DNA from: a bacterium
Lineage (GTDB): Bacteria; Chloroflexota; Dormibacteria; Aeolococcales; Aeolococcaceae
Assembly: GCA_021803465.1 (NCBI GenBank)
Contig: JAJZLL010000049.1
Coordinates: forward strand, 127,130 to 191,129
Length of the DNA stretch: 64,000 nt
Direction: 5' to 3'
Of the stretch, positions 26,476 to 35,341 are shown piece by piece; within the stretch, counting starts at the first letter, position 1; each line of letters opens with the position of its first letter. A program made the position numbers and the translations under genes. The notes beneath the pieces were generated by a model. The model saw nothing but the letters and a program-made list of their open reading frames with translations, searched no databases and had not been told where the DNA came from.

Positions 26476-27363
26476 CTACCCGAGAGCAGGAATGATGTCA
26501 TCCCGAACCAGGCTGAACGGCTCCTCGCTTGTCACGTTCCTGAAACTCGTGATGACATGGCTCACTCCCAGTTCAGCAAGCGGTTCGAGAAGCGCAAGGA
26601 ACTGCCCGGGCGTGGTCGAACCGTCATGGCCATCCCGTGTGAGGTTGGCAGGAAGAAGGACTGTCTTTTCGATGTCGTCGTAGTTCCTGTGTTCGCGCTC
26701 ACAATGCTCCCTGAGGACAGAGAGCTTGTGGGCAATGACTTCAGGACCAGCACGGCCGAAGAGGTTGCAGGCATCAGCATATTTCGCCACAAGCCGGAGG
26801 GTCTTCTGCTCACCAGATCCCCCAATGAGGATGGGAGGATGGGGAGCATGAAGGGGCTGGGGATGGTTGAGTGGACGTTCCAGCGTGTAGTGCTGTCCGT
26901 GGAAGGGAGCATCGTCATCCCTCCACATCTGGTGGACAATCTGGAGTGCCTCCTCAAGACGCTCAAACCGTTCACGAAGAGGCGGGAAGGTAAAGCCGTA
27001 TCCGCTGTGCTCCTCCTCGTTCCAGGCAGCTCCAATGCCGAGATACGCCCGTCCCTTGCTCAGCACGTCAAGCGTTGTCGCAATCTTCGCGAGATGGGCA
27101 GGGTTGCGGTAAGTGACTCCAGTCACCATCGTGCCAAGACTGATCCGGGAAGTGATTCCTGCAACGAATCCCAGAGTTGTCCAGCCTTCAAGCATGTCCT
27201 CCTCTGCGGGCCCGACCATCGAGATCTGGAAGAAGTGGTCCATGAACCAGATGCTCGACATTCCTGCTTCTTCCGCACGGAGGGCTATGGCACGGAGATG
27301 GTCAGAAGTGCGGGAATGGCCGCCTTCCCATGTGAAGTTGGGAACCTGAAGTCCAAGTCTCAT
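26476..27363 (-). CDS. LLM class flavin-dependent oxidoreductase, probably F420-dependent
   Basis: This 295-residue TIM-barrel protein is of the luciferase-like monooxygenase family. LGLQVPNFTW opens the barrel, SIWFMDHFFQ and GTMVTGVTYRNPAHLAK hold the flavin-site positions, and YLGIGAAWNEEEHSGYG is the strongest signature, shared with F420-dependent members annotated as LLM class F420-dependent enzymes in Actinobacteriota and Chloroflexota. The substrate is unknown. The start at 27363 is set by AGGAGG 7 nt upstream and by MRLGLQVPNF being the usual N-terminus. It is divergent from the MshC-like ligase gene, with about 85 bp between the starts. Confidence 0.88.
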   Translation of the reverse strand: MRLGLQVPNFTWEGGHSRTSDHLRAIALRAEEAGMSSIWFMDHFFQISMVGPAEEDMLEGWTTLGFVAGITSRISLGTMVTGVTYRNPAHLAKIATTLDVLSKGRAYLGIGAAWNEEEHSGYGFTFPPLRERFERLEEALQIVHQMWRDDDAPFHGQHYTLERPLNHPQPLHAPHPPILIGGSGEQKTLRLVAKYADACNLFGRAGPEVIAHKLSVLREHCEREHRNYDDIEKTVLLPANLTRDGHDGSTTPGQFLALLEPLAELGVSHVITSFRNVTSEEPFSLVRDDIIPALG

Positions 27364-27449
27364 ACAGTGCCTCCTGAATGTCTTCTTGATCTGACTGGTC
27401 GTGTCGCGTTCTAGTATCCCATGTGAGCTCACGTACAATGGAGCTGCAC

Positions 27450-28682
27450 ATGGAACTCTACAACACGGCAGCCGCAGCGAAGGCACATCTCGACCTTGGG
27501 CCTGAGGTCTCCCTCTACGTGTGTGGCATCACCCCATATGCTGCGACACATCTTGGACATGCCTTCACGTACCACACGTTTGATGTGCTGACGCGACTGC
27601 TCATGCACGATGGACATACCGTGCGGAGTGTTCGGAATGTCACTGATGTGGATGATGACATCTTCCGTGTGAGCAGGGAGCGGAATGTTCCTGTCGACCA
27701 GCTTGTGGCATCGGAAATGGAGATTTTCCATACGGACTGCCATGCGCTCAACATGATTCCCGTCACGCATGAGCCGTACGCTTCTGAAGCCATTGATGCC
27801 ATGATTGCCCGCATTGCCGAGCTTGTCGCATGCGGAGCTGCATATGTGGTCAACCGAACCGTGTACTTTGCCATTGATGCGTTTCCCGCATACGGGCAGG
27901 TATCCCATTATGACATCCCCACCATGATTGCCCTATCGAGGGAACGTGGTGCAAACCCGGATGACCCGGACAAGAGGAATCCCCTCGACTTCATCCTCTG
28001 GCAGCCGGAAGCGCCAGGCGAAAAGAGCTGGGATGCTCCCTGGAGCAGAGGAAGGCCTGGCTGGCACATCGAGTGCTCCACCCTCGCGGAGACGCTTCTG
28101 GGACTCCCTGTCGACATCCACGGTGGCGGAGAGGATCTCATCTATCCCCACCATGAGTCCGAGGCTGCCCAGGCGGAGGCATGCCGAAAGGGTGTTCAAT
28201 TTGTCCGGTACTGGGCGCATGTGTCCCATGTCGGCTACGAGGGAGAGAAGATGAGCAAGTCGCTTGGGAACCTCATCTTTGCCCGGGATCTTCGGTCACG
28301 GAAAGGAGCGCGGGCAGTCAGGCATTTCCTTGCGCAGTACCACTACCGCACCTCATGGGAGTATGAGGACGCGAAGTGTGAGGAAGCCAGTGACGAGTTT
28401 GCGCGGCTCGATGCGCTCTGTGATGGCGATGTGCGAATTGAGGATGCAGCAGCGGAAGCCCTCGCATCCGAGGTGCTGCACCATCTCCGGAATGATCTCG
28501 ATACTGTTGGCGCCTCCCTCGCGATCGCGAACAGCATTGAACGTGCGCATGCTGCGAACGTGTCCACAGGAAGACCGCTCAGGGCAGTGGTTGAGCCTTT
28601 GTGGGAGCTGTTTGGCATTGCACCTCCCTCACCCGCAGCCACCTCAGCACACGGAGCACGCCAGCATGGAACAGACGCATAG
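27450..28682 (+). CDS. MshC-like cysteine ligase (class I CysRS relative)
   Basis: This is a class I catalytic core with the HIGH-type motif ATHLGHAFTY and the KMSKSLGN loop, homologous to cysteinyl-tRNA synthetase. Details fit MshC, the ligase that joins cysteine to GlcN-inositol in mycothiol synthesis. CGITPYAATHLGHA matches MshC's CGITPYDATHLGHA rather than CysRS CGPTVYxxxHxGN. RGRPGWHIECS and GGGEDLIYPHHE also fit. Length is 410 residues, against about 410-415 for MshC and 460 or more for CysRS, and the anticodon-binding tail is short. Zinc ligands (Cys of YVCG, Cys of IECS, His of PHHE) are present. A true but short CysRS remains possible. ATG 27450 has GGAG 6 nt upstream. ATG 27438 overlaps a TACAAT box. 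Confidence 0.8.
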   Translation: MELYNTAAAAKAHLDLGPEVSLYVCGITPYAATHLGHAFTYHTFDVLTRLLMHDGHTVRSVRNVTDVDDDIFRVSRERNVPVDQLVASEMEIFHTDCHALNMIPVTHEPYASEAIDAMIARIAELVACGAAYVVNRTVYFAIDAFPAYGQVSHYDIPTMIALSRERGANPDDPDKRNPLDFILWQPEAPGEKSWDAPWSRGRPGWHIECSTLAETLLGLPVDIHGGGEDLIYPHHESEAAQAEACRKGVQFVRYWAHVSHVGYEGEKMSKSLGNLIFARDLRSRKGARAVRHFLAQYHYRTSWEYEDAKCEEASDEFARLDALCDGDVRIEDAAAEALASEVLHHLRNDLDTVGASLAIANSIERAHAANVSTGRPLRAVVEPLWELFGIAPPSPAATSAHGARQHGTDA

Positions 28683-29115
28683 GGAAACCCTCCTCGCACA
28701 GCTCACAGAGCTCGACGACCCTGTCTGGAGGGACCTTGGAGCAAGGGCAGTCGCAATGAGCGACCATGCGTACATCCCCGCATCAGCATTTCCTGTTGGT
28801 GCTGCACTGCTCACTACTGAAGGAGCAGTCATCGGCGGGTGCAATGTCGAGAACGGAAGCTATGGACTCACTGTCTGCGCCGAGCGCACAGCAGCATTCG
28901 CTGCAGTGGCTACGGAAGGCCCAACCATGCGGATTGCCCGGATTGCAGTGTATGGCACTGCGTTCACGACTTCACCGTGCGGTGCCTGCAGGCAGGTCAT
29001 TGCGGAGTTCGCAGGACAGGACACTCCCGTGATGTTCGTTGAGGAGGGAAAGTGGCACATCCATCCACTCTCCGATCTCCTGCCCATACCCTTTGTCTTC
29101 TCACGGAGTCGCTAA
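28666..29115 (+). CDS. cdd: Cytidine deaminase
   Basis: This 149-residue zinc enzyme deaminates cytidine and deoxycytidine to uridine and deoxyuridine. GCNVENGSYGLTVCAERTA supplies the catalytic Glu and first Cys ligand, and PCGACRQV supplies the other two cysteines. This is the three-Cys homotetrameric class. The ATG lies inside the end of the MshC-like gene (17-bp overlap), with CGGAG upstream. It converges with the pyrimidine phosphorylase gene 8 bp away. With that gene and the uridine phosphorylase it forms a local nucleoside-salvage cluster. Confidence 0.94.
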   Translation: MEQTHRETLLAQLTELDDPVWRDLGARAVAMSDHAYIPASAFPVGAALLTTEGAVIGGCNVENGSYGLTVCAERTAAFAAVATEGPTMRIARIAVYGTAFTTSPCGACRQVIAEFAGQDTPVMFVEEGKWHIHPLSDLLPIPFVFSRSR

Positions 29116-29122
29116 CAGGATC

Positions 29123-30433
29123 TCACGCACCGATCATCTCGAGGATTGGCGATGGTGCAGCGTGGGAGGGCATCTTCTCCAGCGGGCAGGCAGCACGGAG
29201 CTGCTCGACCCACTGCGACTCGTCCCCAGTCAGGCTGGTGTACAGCGTTGCCATGACATCGCCAGCCCTGACTGCCGTTCCTGGAGTCACGTGGAGAACA
29301 ATGCCTGCACTCGGATCGATGGAGTCTTCCTTGGTCTCCCGGCCTGCACCAAGAGTCATTGCGAGGTGTCCGAGCATGAGGGCATGGACAGCGCTGATCG
29401 TTCCATCATGCGGAGCGGCCACATCAATGGTGCGGGATGCCTGGGGAAGAAGGGAGGGATCATCGAGTGTCCGGACATCTCCCCCCTGGGCAGCGATCCA
29501 CTCCCGGAATACGCTCCATGCGCGTCCGGATGCGATGGCATCCCTGATGCGGGAAATCCCCTCCTCCTCGTTGAGTCCTGGTTCGAGCGCATGGAGCATC
29601 GAGAGTGCAGCGGACTCGCAGACAGCGACGAAGTCTTCGGGACCCATTCCATGCAGGGTGGCAATTGCCTCCTGGACCTCAAGCGCATTGCCTATCGCAT
29701 GCCCAAGGGGAGCATCCATGGCGGAGAGCATGCAGTGTACCCTCCGTCCCATCGTGTCGCCAATGCGGATGGCAAGGTGGGCAAAATCCCTGGCCTCAGC
29801 GATTGTGTGGAAGAATGCTCCCTCTCCCACCTTCACGTCAAGCGAGATGGCATCGGTCGCGACAGCAAGCTTCTTGCTCATGATGGATGATGCGATGAGG
29901 GGAAGCGAGCGCACTGTGGCAGTCGCATCGCGGAGCGCATAGAGGAGCTTGTCCGCAGGAACGATGTTCTCTGTGGGGCTTGCGACAGCGACTCCAATGC
30001 GCTGGACGATTCCAAGAAAGGTTTCCTGGTTGAGGGATGTCCTGTAGCCTGGTATCGACTCAAGCTTGTCAATCGTTCCTCCCGTGTGCCCCAGGCCCCT
30101 TCCGCTGAGCTTTGGCACCGCATAGCCAAGCGATGCGACAAGCGGTGCGACAACAAGCGTCGTCTTGTCGCCAACACCACCAGTGGAGTGCTTGTCAATG
30201 GACTTCTTTCCGAGTCCCCTGCAGTCGATCGTGTCTCCGGAGTCGATCATGGCTTCCGTAAGGGCAAGAGTCTCCTCAAACGTCATGCCATGCCAGACAA
30301 CTGCCATGGCGAATGCTGCCATCTGGTAGTCGGGAATTGTGCCCTCGCAGTAGCCTTCGACAAGGAAGTGGATTTCGTCAGCTGCAAGAACCCCGCCATC
30401 ACGCTTCTTTTCAAGAATTTCCACTGTCCGCAT
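29123..30433 (-). CDS. Pyrimidine-nucleoside / thymidine phosphorylase
   Basis: This 436-residue glycosyltransferase family 3 enzyme phosphorolyses thymidine, deoxyuridine or uridine to the base and (deoxy)ribose-1-phosphate. The phosphate-binding KHSTGGVGDKTTL, the following LSGRGLGHTGGT, SIMSKKLA and the C-terminal barrel-sandwich domain all match. ATG 30433 is chosen because AAAGGAG precedes it and MRTVEILEKKRDGG is the family N-terminus. Longer frames run into the divergent gene. Whether it is DeoA (thymidine-specific) or Pdp (broad) cannot be decided by eye. It is divergent from the uridine phosphorylase gene. Confidence 0.93.
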   Translation of the reverse strand: MRTVEILEKKRDGGVLAADEIHFLVEGYCEGTIPDYQMAAFAMAVVWHGMTFEETLALTEAMIDSGDTIDCRGLGKKSIDKHSTGGVGDKTTLVVAPLVASLGYAVPKLSGRGLGHTGGTIDKLESIPGYRTSLNQETFLGIVQRIGVAVASPTENIVPADKLLYALRDATATVRSLPLIASSIMSKKLAVATDAISLDVKVGEGAFFHTIAEARDFAHLAIRIGDTMGRRVHCMLSAMDAPLGHAIGNALEVQEAIATLHGMGPEDFVAVCESAALSMLHALEPGLNEEEGISRIRDAIASGRAWSVFREWIAAQGGDVRTLDDPSLLPQASRTIDVAAPHDGTISAVHALMLGHLAMTLGAGRETKEDSIDPSAGIVLHVTPGTAVRAGDVMATLYTSLTGDESQWVEQLRAACPLEKMPSHAAPSPILEMIGA

Positions 30434-30490
30434 GTCACCTGCTCCTTTCATGACAGCACTGTCCAGGAGAAAATGTGGACAATAGCCTGT

Positions 30491-31279
30491 ATGAAGGAAT
30501 ACCACATCCAACTTGCCAAGGGTGATGTCGGGAAGTACGTCCTCCTTCCAGGTGACCCAGCCCGGAGTGCACTCATAGCTGCGCACTTTGACGATGCACG
30601 GCATGTTGCCTCGAACCGTGAGTTCACGACCTACACGGGAGCACTTGATGGAGTTCCTGTGAGCGTGTGCTCCACAGGCATTGGAAGCGCATCCACAGCC
30701 ATTGCAGTGGAGGAGCTTCTCCGTTGTGGAGCCGACACCTTCATCCGGGTTGGAACATGCGGTGGACTGGATCCTACACTCCGGAGGGGCGAGCTCATAG
30801 TCATGCAGGCTGCTGTCCGGGCTGAGGGCACATCGAAGCAGTACGTGCCTGTTGAGTTTCCCGCAGTCGCAGACACGGCTGTCACAGCAGTGCTCGAGAG
30901 GGCATGCAGGGAAACGGGGGCGCACTACAGGATTGGGACAACAGTGTCCGTGGATTCGTTCTACAGCGAAATACAGCCAGAGACCATTCCCATAGCGCAG
31001 GAGATGGAGGCGGCGTACGAGTCATGGAAGCGGTCAGGGGTCATTGCTGCGGAAATGGAATGCGGCGTCCTGTTTCCCCTTGCGCACATCCGTGGAGCCC
31101 GTGCTGGGGCACTCTGCGTGATTGTTGACGAGGCGGAGGATGAAACCATGCCCGCACATGACGTGCTGCCAGTGGACAGGCTCCTCTCCACAGTGACTGT
31201 GGCTCTCCGCAATCTCATTGTGTATGACAGCGAGAAGGAGCATGCGAGCCTTCTTTCCTACCGCGAATCGGGCATGTAA
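30491..31279 (+). CDS. Uridine phosphorylase-like nucleoside phosphorylase
   Basis: This 262-residue PNP/UDP family protein has an N-terminal YVLLPGDPARS phosphate site, STGIGSASTAIAVEEL, FIRVGTCGGL and AAEMECGVLFPLA, the usual ribose-binding Glu region. The protein phosphorolyses uridine or a related nucleoside. The start is ambiguous. ATG 30491 gives the family-like MKEYHIQLAKGDVG. An upstream ATG at 30473 has AGGAG only 3-4 nt away. Its 5' end is divergent from the pyrimidine phosphorylase gene, with about 57 bp between them. The two salvage enzymes may share control. Confidence 0.9.
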   Translation: MKEYHIQLAKGDVGKYVLLPGDPARSALIAAHFDDARHVASNREFTTYTGALDGVPVSVCSTGIGSASTAIAVEELLRCGADTFIRVGTCGGLDPTLRRGELIVMQAAVRAEGTSKQYVPVEFPAVADTAVTAVLERACRETGAHYRIGTTVSVDSFYSEIQPETIPIAQEMEAAYESWKRSGVIAAEMECGVLFPLAHIRGARAGALCVIVDEAEDETMPAHDVLPVDRLLSTVTVALRNLIVYDSEKEHASLLSYRESGM

Positions 31280-31350
31280 CAGATGGCTCACGTGCCGGAG
31301 ATGGGCAGGATTCTCCCGCTATACTGAACGGTATCCGGAACACGGATGCG

Positions 31351-31365
31351 GCCCCGAGAGGGGGC
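31351..31365 (+). terminator. GC-rich hairpin after the uridine phosphorylase gene
   Basis: GCCCC-GAGAG-GGGGC forms a 5-bp GC stem about 70 bp after the uridine phosphorylase stop. Only a weak T-containing tail follows. A second stem, GGGCG-CTG-CGCCC, lies at 31394-31406. These are the only structures I see in the 205-bp gap before the permease gene. Confidence 0.35.
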
Positions 31366-31484
31366 TCGTCCTGTACTGGGGGGTGGTGATCTGGGGCGCT
31401 GCGCCCTGATCTGACGCATGATTCCCGACCGTGGAGGGTACGATACCTAGAGAGACGTGAACTGCTGCGTTCCGATGGATCGTG

Positions 31485-33269
31485 ATGCAGCTGAGAGGAC
31501 TCCAGGGTATGTGGTCAGTCATTGAAGGAATCGGTGGGGGGATCGGAAGAGGTCTCCTTGATGCCCTGGAAATGGTCTGGGCAACAGGGTGGGTGCTCAT
31601 TCTCGGGTTTGCCCTTTCAGGAATTGTCCAGTCCTTCGTGAGCCGTCACACGATGGAACGCATGCTTGGAAACCATGGACCAGGCGCGACTCTTCGGGCA
31701 TCGTTCTTTGGCATGATCTCGTCATCGTGTTCCTATGCAGCTTCAGCCATGACACGCGCACTCATTTCCCGTGGTGCGGACATGGTCGCAGCGATCGAGT
31801 TCATGGTTGCCTCCACGAATCTCGTCATCGAGCTCGGACTCGCTCTTCTCATTCTCATGGGATGGCAGTTCCTTCTTGGCGAGTATGTTGGGGGAGCCAT
31901 CATGATTGCCATCATTGCCCTTCTTGGGACAGTGGTCCTCCGGGGCAGGGCTGTTGCTTCCACGAGAGTACGGCTCCGTGAGCAGGATGCGCGGATCCAT
32001 GTCGATCTTCCTGCAGTGGATGCAGCGGGAAGTTCCCTTCATGACCGTCGCAAGTGGGTGGATGCTGCGACCTACACGATTGCGGATCTCACGATGCTCA
32101 GAAAGGAGCTCCTCATCGGATTTGCTGTTGCAGGGCTCATCATGGCCAATGTGCCAAAGGAAGCCTGGAATGCAGCCTTCCTCCATGGCCATGGGATGCT
32201 GACGCTCATCGAGAATGTCATTGTGGGTCCTGCCATTGCTGTGGTGAGCTTCGTCTGCTCTGTCGGCAATGTGCCGCTTGCTGCTGCACTCTGGGTGGGG
32301 GGCATCAGCTTTGGCGGAGTCCTGAGCTTCATCTTCGCTGACCTCATTGCCTTCCCCCTCATTCTTGCCTACCGGAAGATGTACGGCTGGAGGGTCGCTC
32401 TGAGAATCGTCCTCCTCCTGTGGGTGACAATGTCGATCGCAGGGCTCGTGACGGATCTCATCTTCTCCGCCTTCCATCTCGTTCCAGGCTCGCACGAGCT
32501 TGCAGCCTCGATAGCCTCTCCTGGTGTTGGCACTGCGCTTCTCAATGTCGTGGGGATACTCGTGCTCGGAACGCTTTTCTGGCTCTCCCGGAAGCGTGAG
32601 TGGGCTACGGAGGGCCAGTACGCGAGGGATCCTGTCTGCGGCATGCAGGTCGAGCGTGCACTTGCGCCAGCCACAGCAACAGTGGAGGGACATGCGTGGT
32701 TCTTCTGCAGTGATGGCTGCATGGAGCAGTTTCTTTCGGAGCACACAATGGACAGAGAATCGCCACGCCACCAGCACCCTGCTGCGATGGCTACGGACCC
32801 CATCTGCGGCATGTCCGTGGATCCTGACTCGCATCCTGCAGCACGAGTGTACGGAGACACGACATACTATTTCTGCAGTGACAGTTGTGCAGCTGCATAT
32901 GATGCACAGCATGCAACGGGAACAGCCCACCTCAAGGAGACTGCCATGAATGCGCTTCCCGCATCCGCCATTGATCCCATATGTTCAATGACTGTGACAC
33001 CAACGCCCACAACTCCCATGAGGGAGTTTGAGGGAACGGCATACTACTTCTGCTGTGAGGGATGTGCATCTGCCTTTGATGCCAGCCATCCGGCATCTGG
33101 GGGGGAACTCCCTTCCGAGGTGAAAGACCCCATCTGTGGCATGACAGTGACGCCGGATGCTGCCACGCCCATGCGGATGCGGGATGGCAAGGCGTTCTAC
33201 TTCTGCTGTGAAGGGTGCGCAAGGATGTTCGAGGAGCAGACGAAGCCCGTAGTTCATGATCACAGCTAG
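31485..33269 (+). CDS. Permease (ArsP/YraQ-type, COG0701) with four C-terminal YHS domains
   Basis: This is a 594-residue fusion. The N-terminal ~360 residues are an eight-helix permease with the two internal repeats of the COG0701/DUF318 family. Repeat one holds FGMISSSCSYAASAMTRAL and repeat two holds VSFVCSVGNVPLAAALW. Family members export organoarsenicals or carry other metal(loid)s. The C-terminus holds four tandem YHS domains starting near residues 382, 438, 497 and 548. Each begins DP(V/I)C(G/S)M and ends with a (F/Y)FC(S/C)(D/E)xC metal-ligand motif. YHS domains bind soft metals in Cu/Hg/Ag handling proteins, and one or two copies are usual. The start at 31485 lacks a good Shine-Dalgarno. 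No metalloregulator gene is adjacent. Confidence 0.85.
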   Translation: MQLRGLQGMWSVIEGIGGGIGRGLLDALEMVWATGWVLILGFALSGIVQSFVSRHTMERMLGNHGPGATLRASFFGMISSSCSYAASAMTRALISRGADMVAAIEFMVASTNLVIELGLALLILMGWQFLLGEYVGGAIMIAIIALLGTVVLRGRAVASTRVRLREQDARIHVDLPAVDAAGSSLHDRRKWVDAATYTIADLTMLRKELLIGFAVAGLIMANVPKEAWNAAFLHGHGMLTLIENVIVGPAIAVVSFVCSVGNVPLAAALWVGGISFGGVLSFIFADLIAFPLILAYRKMYGWRVALRIVLLLWVTMSIAGLVTDLIFSAFHLVPGSHELAASIASPGVGTALLNVVGILVLGTLFWLSRKREWATEGQYARDPVCGMQVERALAPATATVEGHAWFFCSDGCMEQFLSEHTMDRESPRHQHPAAMATDPICGMSVDPDSHPAARVYGDTTYYFCSDSCAAAYDAQHATGTAHLKETAMNALPASAIDPICSMTVTPTPTTPMREFEGTAYYFCCEGCASAFDASHPASGGELPSEVKDPICGMTVTPDAATPMRMRDGKAFYFCCEGCARMFEEQTKPVVHDHS

Positions 33270-33340
33270 CATGTGGAAGCAGTCGCTAAGGATGGCTGAG
33301 TGGCATGTGCATCCTGAAGCGGATGGTTTGAGGCATTGCG

Positions 33341-34534
33341 ATGTCTGAAGCTGCTGCAGTGGGAGATGGAGCTGGAGGAACTGTCCGTATACGGACACGG
33401 CTCATCACGCTCACCTGGGCGCACCTACTCAACGATGGCACATCGAACTACCTTCCAGGTGTGCTTCCAGCAGTGCTTGTCGCTGTGCACGGGAATGTGC
33501 ATATGGCAGGTGTGCTCATGGCAGCGCTTACTATCGGGCAGGCATTCCAGCCAGTTGCAGGTTGGCTTGCAGACGGGACTGGAGGACGGTGGTTTGTTGC
33601 GCTGGGGCTGCTTTTCAGCTCGCTTGGAGGTGCCCTTCTTGGCGTGACGGACAGCCTCGGACTTCTCATAGTCATCCTCCTCATGATTGGCCTGGGGAGC
33701 GCTCTCTTCCATCCCCAGGCGCTTTCCGGAGTGCGGAGCATGCTGCAGGGCCGGCATGGCCTCTACACTTCCGTTTTCCTTGTCGGTGGAGAGATGGGAA
33801 GGGGAGTATGGCCAACAGCTGCAAGTCTTGTTGCTGCTAATCTTGGGCTCCACTACCTGTGGATAGTCGCGATACCTGGACTCCTGACTGTGGCTGCAGT
33901 CCTCCGGTATGCGCCAGCACTCCCGCCAAAGCCACGATCCAAAAGGCCAATACGACTGAGGGCGCACAGCAGGCCGCTCCTCCTGCTGCTTGGCTACCGC
34001 TCCATCCGTTCACTCACGATCTCAGGACTCGTCACATTCATTCCCATCCTCTGGCATCTCCATGGAGGAAGCCTTGTTGGTGGAGCCACGATCATCTCCA
34101 CACTCATTGTGGTGGGTGTTGTTGGGAACCTCTTTGGAGGCCATCTCGCTGACAGGCTGGGGAGACGGATTGTGCTGGTTGCGTCCACGCTCGCCACGGC
34201 TCTCCTTGTCGTGCCAGCAGCCTATGCGGGTGGGGTATGGATCTGGGTGCTTGCAGCAGTGCTGGGACCACTCCTGTTTCTTACTGCCTCAACAACCATT
34301 CTCATTGGCCAGGACATCTTTCCGGAGAACCGGTCAATGGGATCGGGCATAGCGCTTGGACTGGCAAACGGCATTGGTGCACTCCTTGTGCTCGTCATTG
34401 GCTTTCTTGTGAATGACACCGATGTCATGATCGTTTTCTGGGTGCTTGCTGGTCTGAGCATTGCAGCAGTCATTCCTGCACTGACACTTCCGAGGGAACT
34501 CATGGGGAAAACCACGCAATCGGAAGTGTCCTGA
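33341..34534 (+). CDS. MFS transporter, fosmidomycin-resistance (Fsr)-like
   Basis: This 397-residue protein has twelve predicted membrane helices. LTWAHLLNDGTSNYLPGVLP in helix 1 and LIGLGSALFHPQALSGVR in helix 4 are hallmarks of the Fsr branch, and GHLADRLGRR after helix 8 is the MFS loop motif. The family exports small drugs such as fosmidomycin, though natural substrates are mostly unknown. GAGG lies 8 nt before the ATG. It follows the YHS permease by about 70 bp on the same strand. Coexpression is possible, but a functional link is not evident. Confidence 0.88.
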   Translation: MSEAAAVGDGAGGTVRIRTRLITLTWAHLLNDGTSNYLPGVLPAVLVAVHGNVHMAGVLMAALTIGQAFQPVAGWLADGTGGRWFVALGLLFSSLGGALLGVTDSLGLLIVILLMIGLGSALFHPQALSGVRSMLQGRHGLYTSVFLVGGEMGRGVWPTAASLVAANLGLHYLWIVAIPGLLTVAAVLRYAPALPPKPRSKRPIRLRAHSRPLLLLLGYRSIRSLTISGLVTFIPILWHLHGGSLVGGATIISTLIVVGVVGNLFGGHLADRLGRRIVLVASTLATALLVVPAAYAGGVWIWVLAAVLGPLLFLTASTTILIGQDIFPENRSMGSGIALGLANGIGALLVLVIGFLVNDTDVMIVFWVLAGLSIAAVIPALTLPRELMGKTTQSEVS

Positions 34535-34741
34535 GCAAGATGCCATCCAAGGCTGCACCATGACCCAGTCCTGGACATCCGCTCCTTTCTGGGATATTGC
34601 ACAGGAAGCATGCTGCTTCACCCTCGAGGGAGTACATCGCAGACGTTTGCTCCCATGGTTCTGGCTCTGCTACCATGTCGAAGTCCAATCGAGACAGGGG
34701 GGCCTGATGCCAATGCTCCCTCACACACAAGGAAGCCCATC

Positions 34742-35341
34742 ATGGAAAGCACTTCCTCCTCGATCCCTGCTGCCACGCAGCCTTCGCAGCATGAAGTCAT
34801 CGAGATCATTCCACTGAAGGGACTGCCCATTGTCGCAGTCGTCCTTGCAGGTCTTGTCGTTGCCATAGCCGGTGGCTGGCTCTGGGCACTCGACTTCTAC
34901 CATGTGGTTGGGGGAGGCATCTGGACAGCCCTTGACCTGTTTGTTGGCCTGGTCATCGGTCCCATCCTCGGGAGGCTCTCGATACCTGCACGAATGGAGT
35001 TTGCGGCCCGCTTCATGCCAAAGATGGCGATCATCATGCCTACACTCGTCACCATGACGCTCGCTTCAGGATTCCAGATGGCGCTTGAGCTCGGAAATCT
35101 CTCCTCATCCTCTCCAAACCACGCATGGCTTGTTGCATCGTTCATTGTGGTTGGAGTCATGGCAGTCATTGCGCTCGGCATACTCGAGCCTGCGAACATC
35201 GCAGTCCTCTTCGAGCTGCGGAAGCCGCATCCGAATGGCAGGATCATTGCCCTCCTCATGCGAAGGTTCATTGCCACAGCTGCAGTCACTGCTGCCATGC
35301 AGGTTGCCACGCTAGTCATCATGACGAGGGTCACCATATGA
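34742..35341 (+). CDS. Membrane protein of unknown function
   Basis: This 199-residue protein has four predicted helices: PIVAVVLAGLVVAIAGGWLW, then around residues 60-80, 95-115 and 130-150, with a final one near the C-terminus. A basic loop contains FELRKPHPNGRI. It resembles the loosely defined DUF2269-like or CopD-like small membrane proteins, but I cannot assign it. AAGGAAG precedes ATG 34742. The stop overlaps the next gene by 4 bp (ATGA), so the two proteins are probably made together. The 207-bp region upstream holds a TACCAT box (34671-34676) and nothing else recognisable. Confidence 0.65.
   Translation: MESTSSSIPAATQPSQHEVIEIIPLKGLPIVAVVLAGLVVAIAGGWLWALDFYHVVGGGIWTALDLFVGLVIGPILGRLSIPARMEFAARFMPKMAIIMPTLVTMTLASGFQMALELGNLSSSSPNHAWLVASFIVVGVMAVIALGILEPANIAVLFELRKPHPNGRIIALLMRRFIATAAVTAAMQVATLVIMTRVTI

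Noticed and set aside
31280..31484. Possible riboswitch before the metal permease
   Set aside because: Two short GC stems are present, but I cannot match them to a known class such as NiCo, Mn or Mg. They are better read as terminator-like hairpins.
31743..32930. 395-codon minus-strand open frame inside the YHS permease gene
   Set aside because: It is highly charged and His/Cys-rich without any domain. The plus strand has clear permease and YHS motifs.
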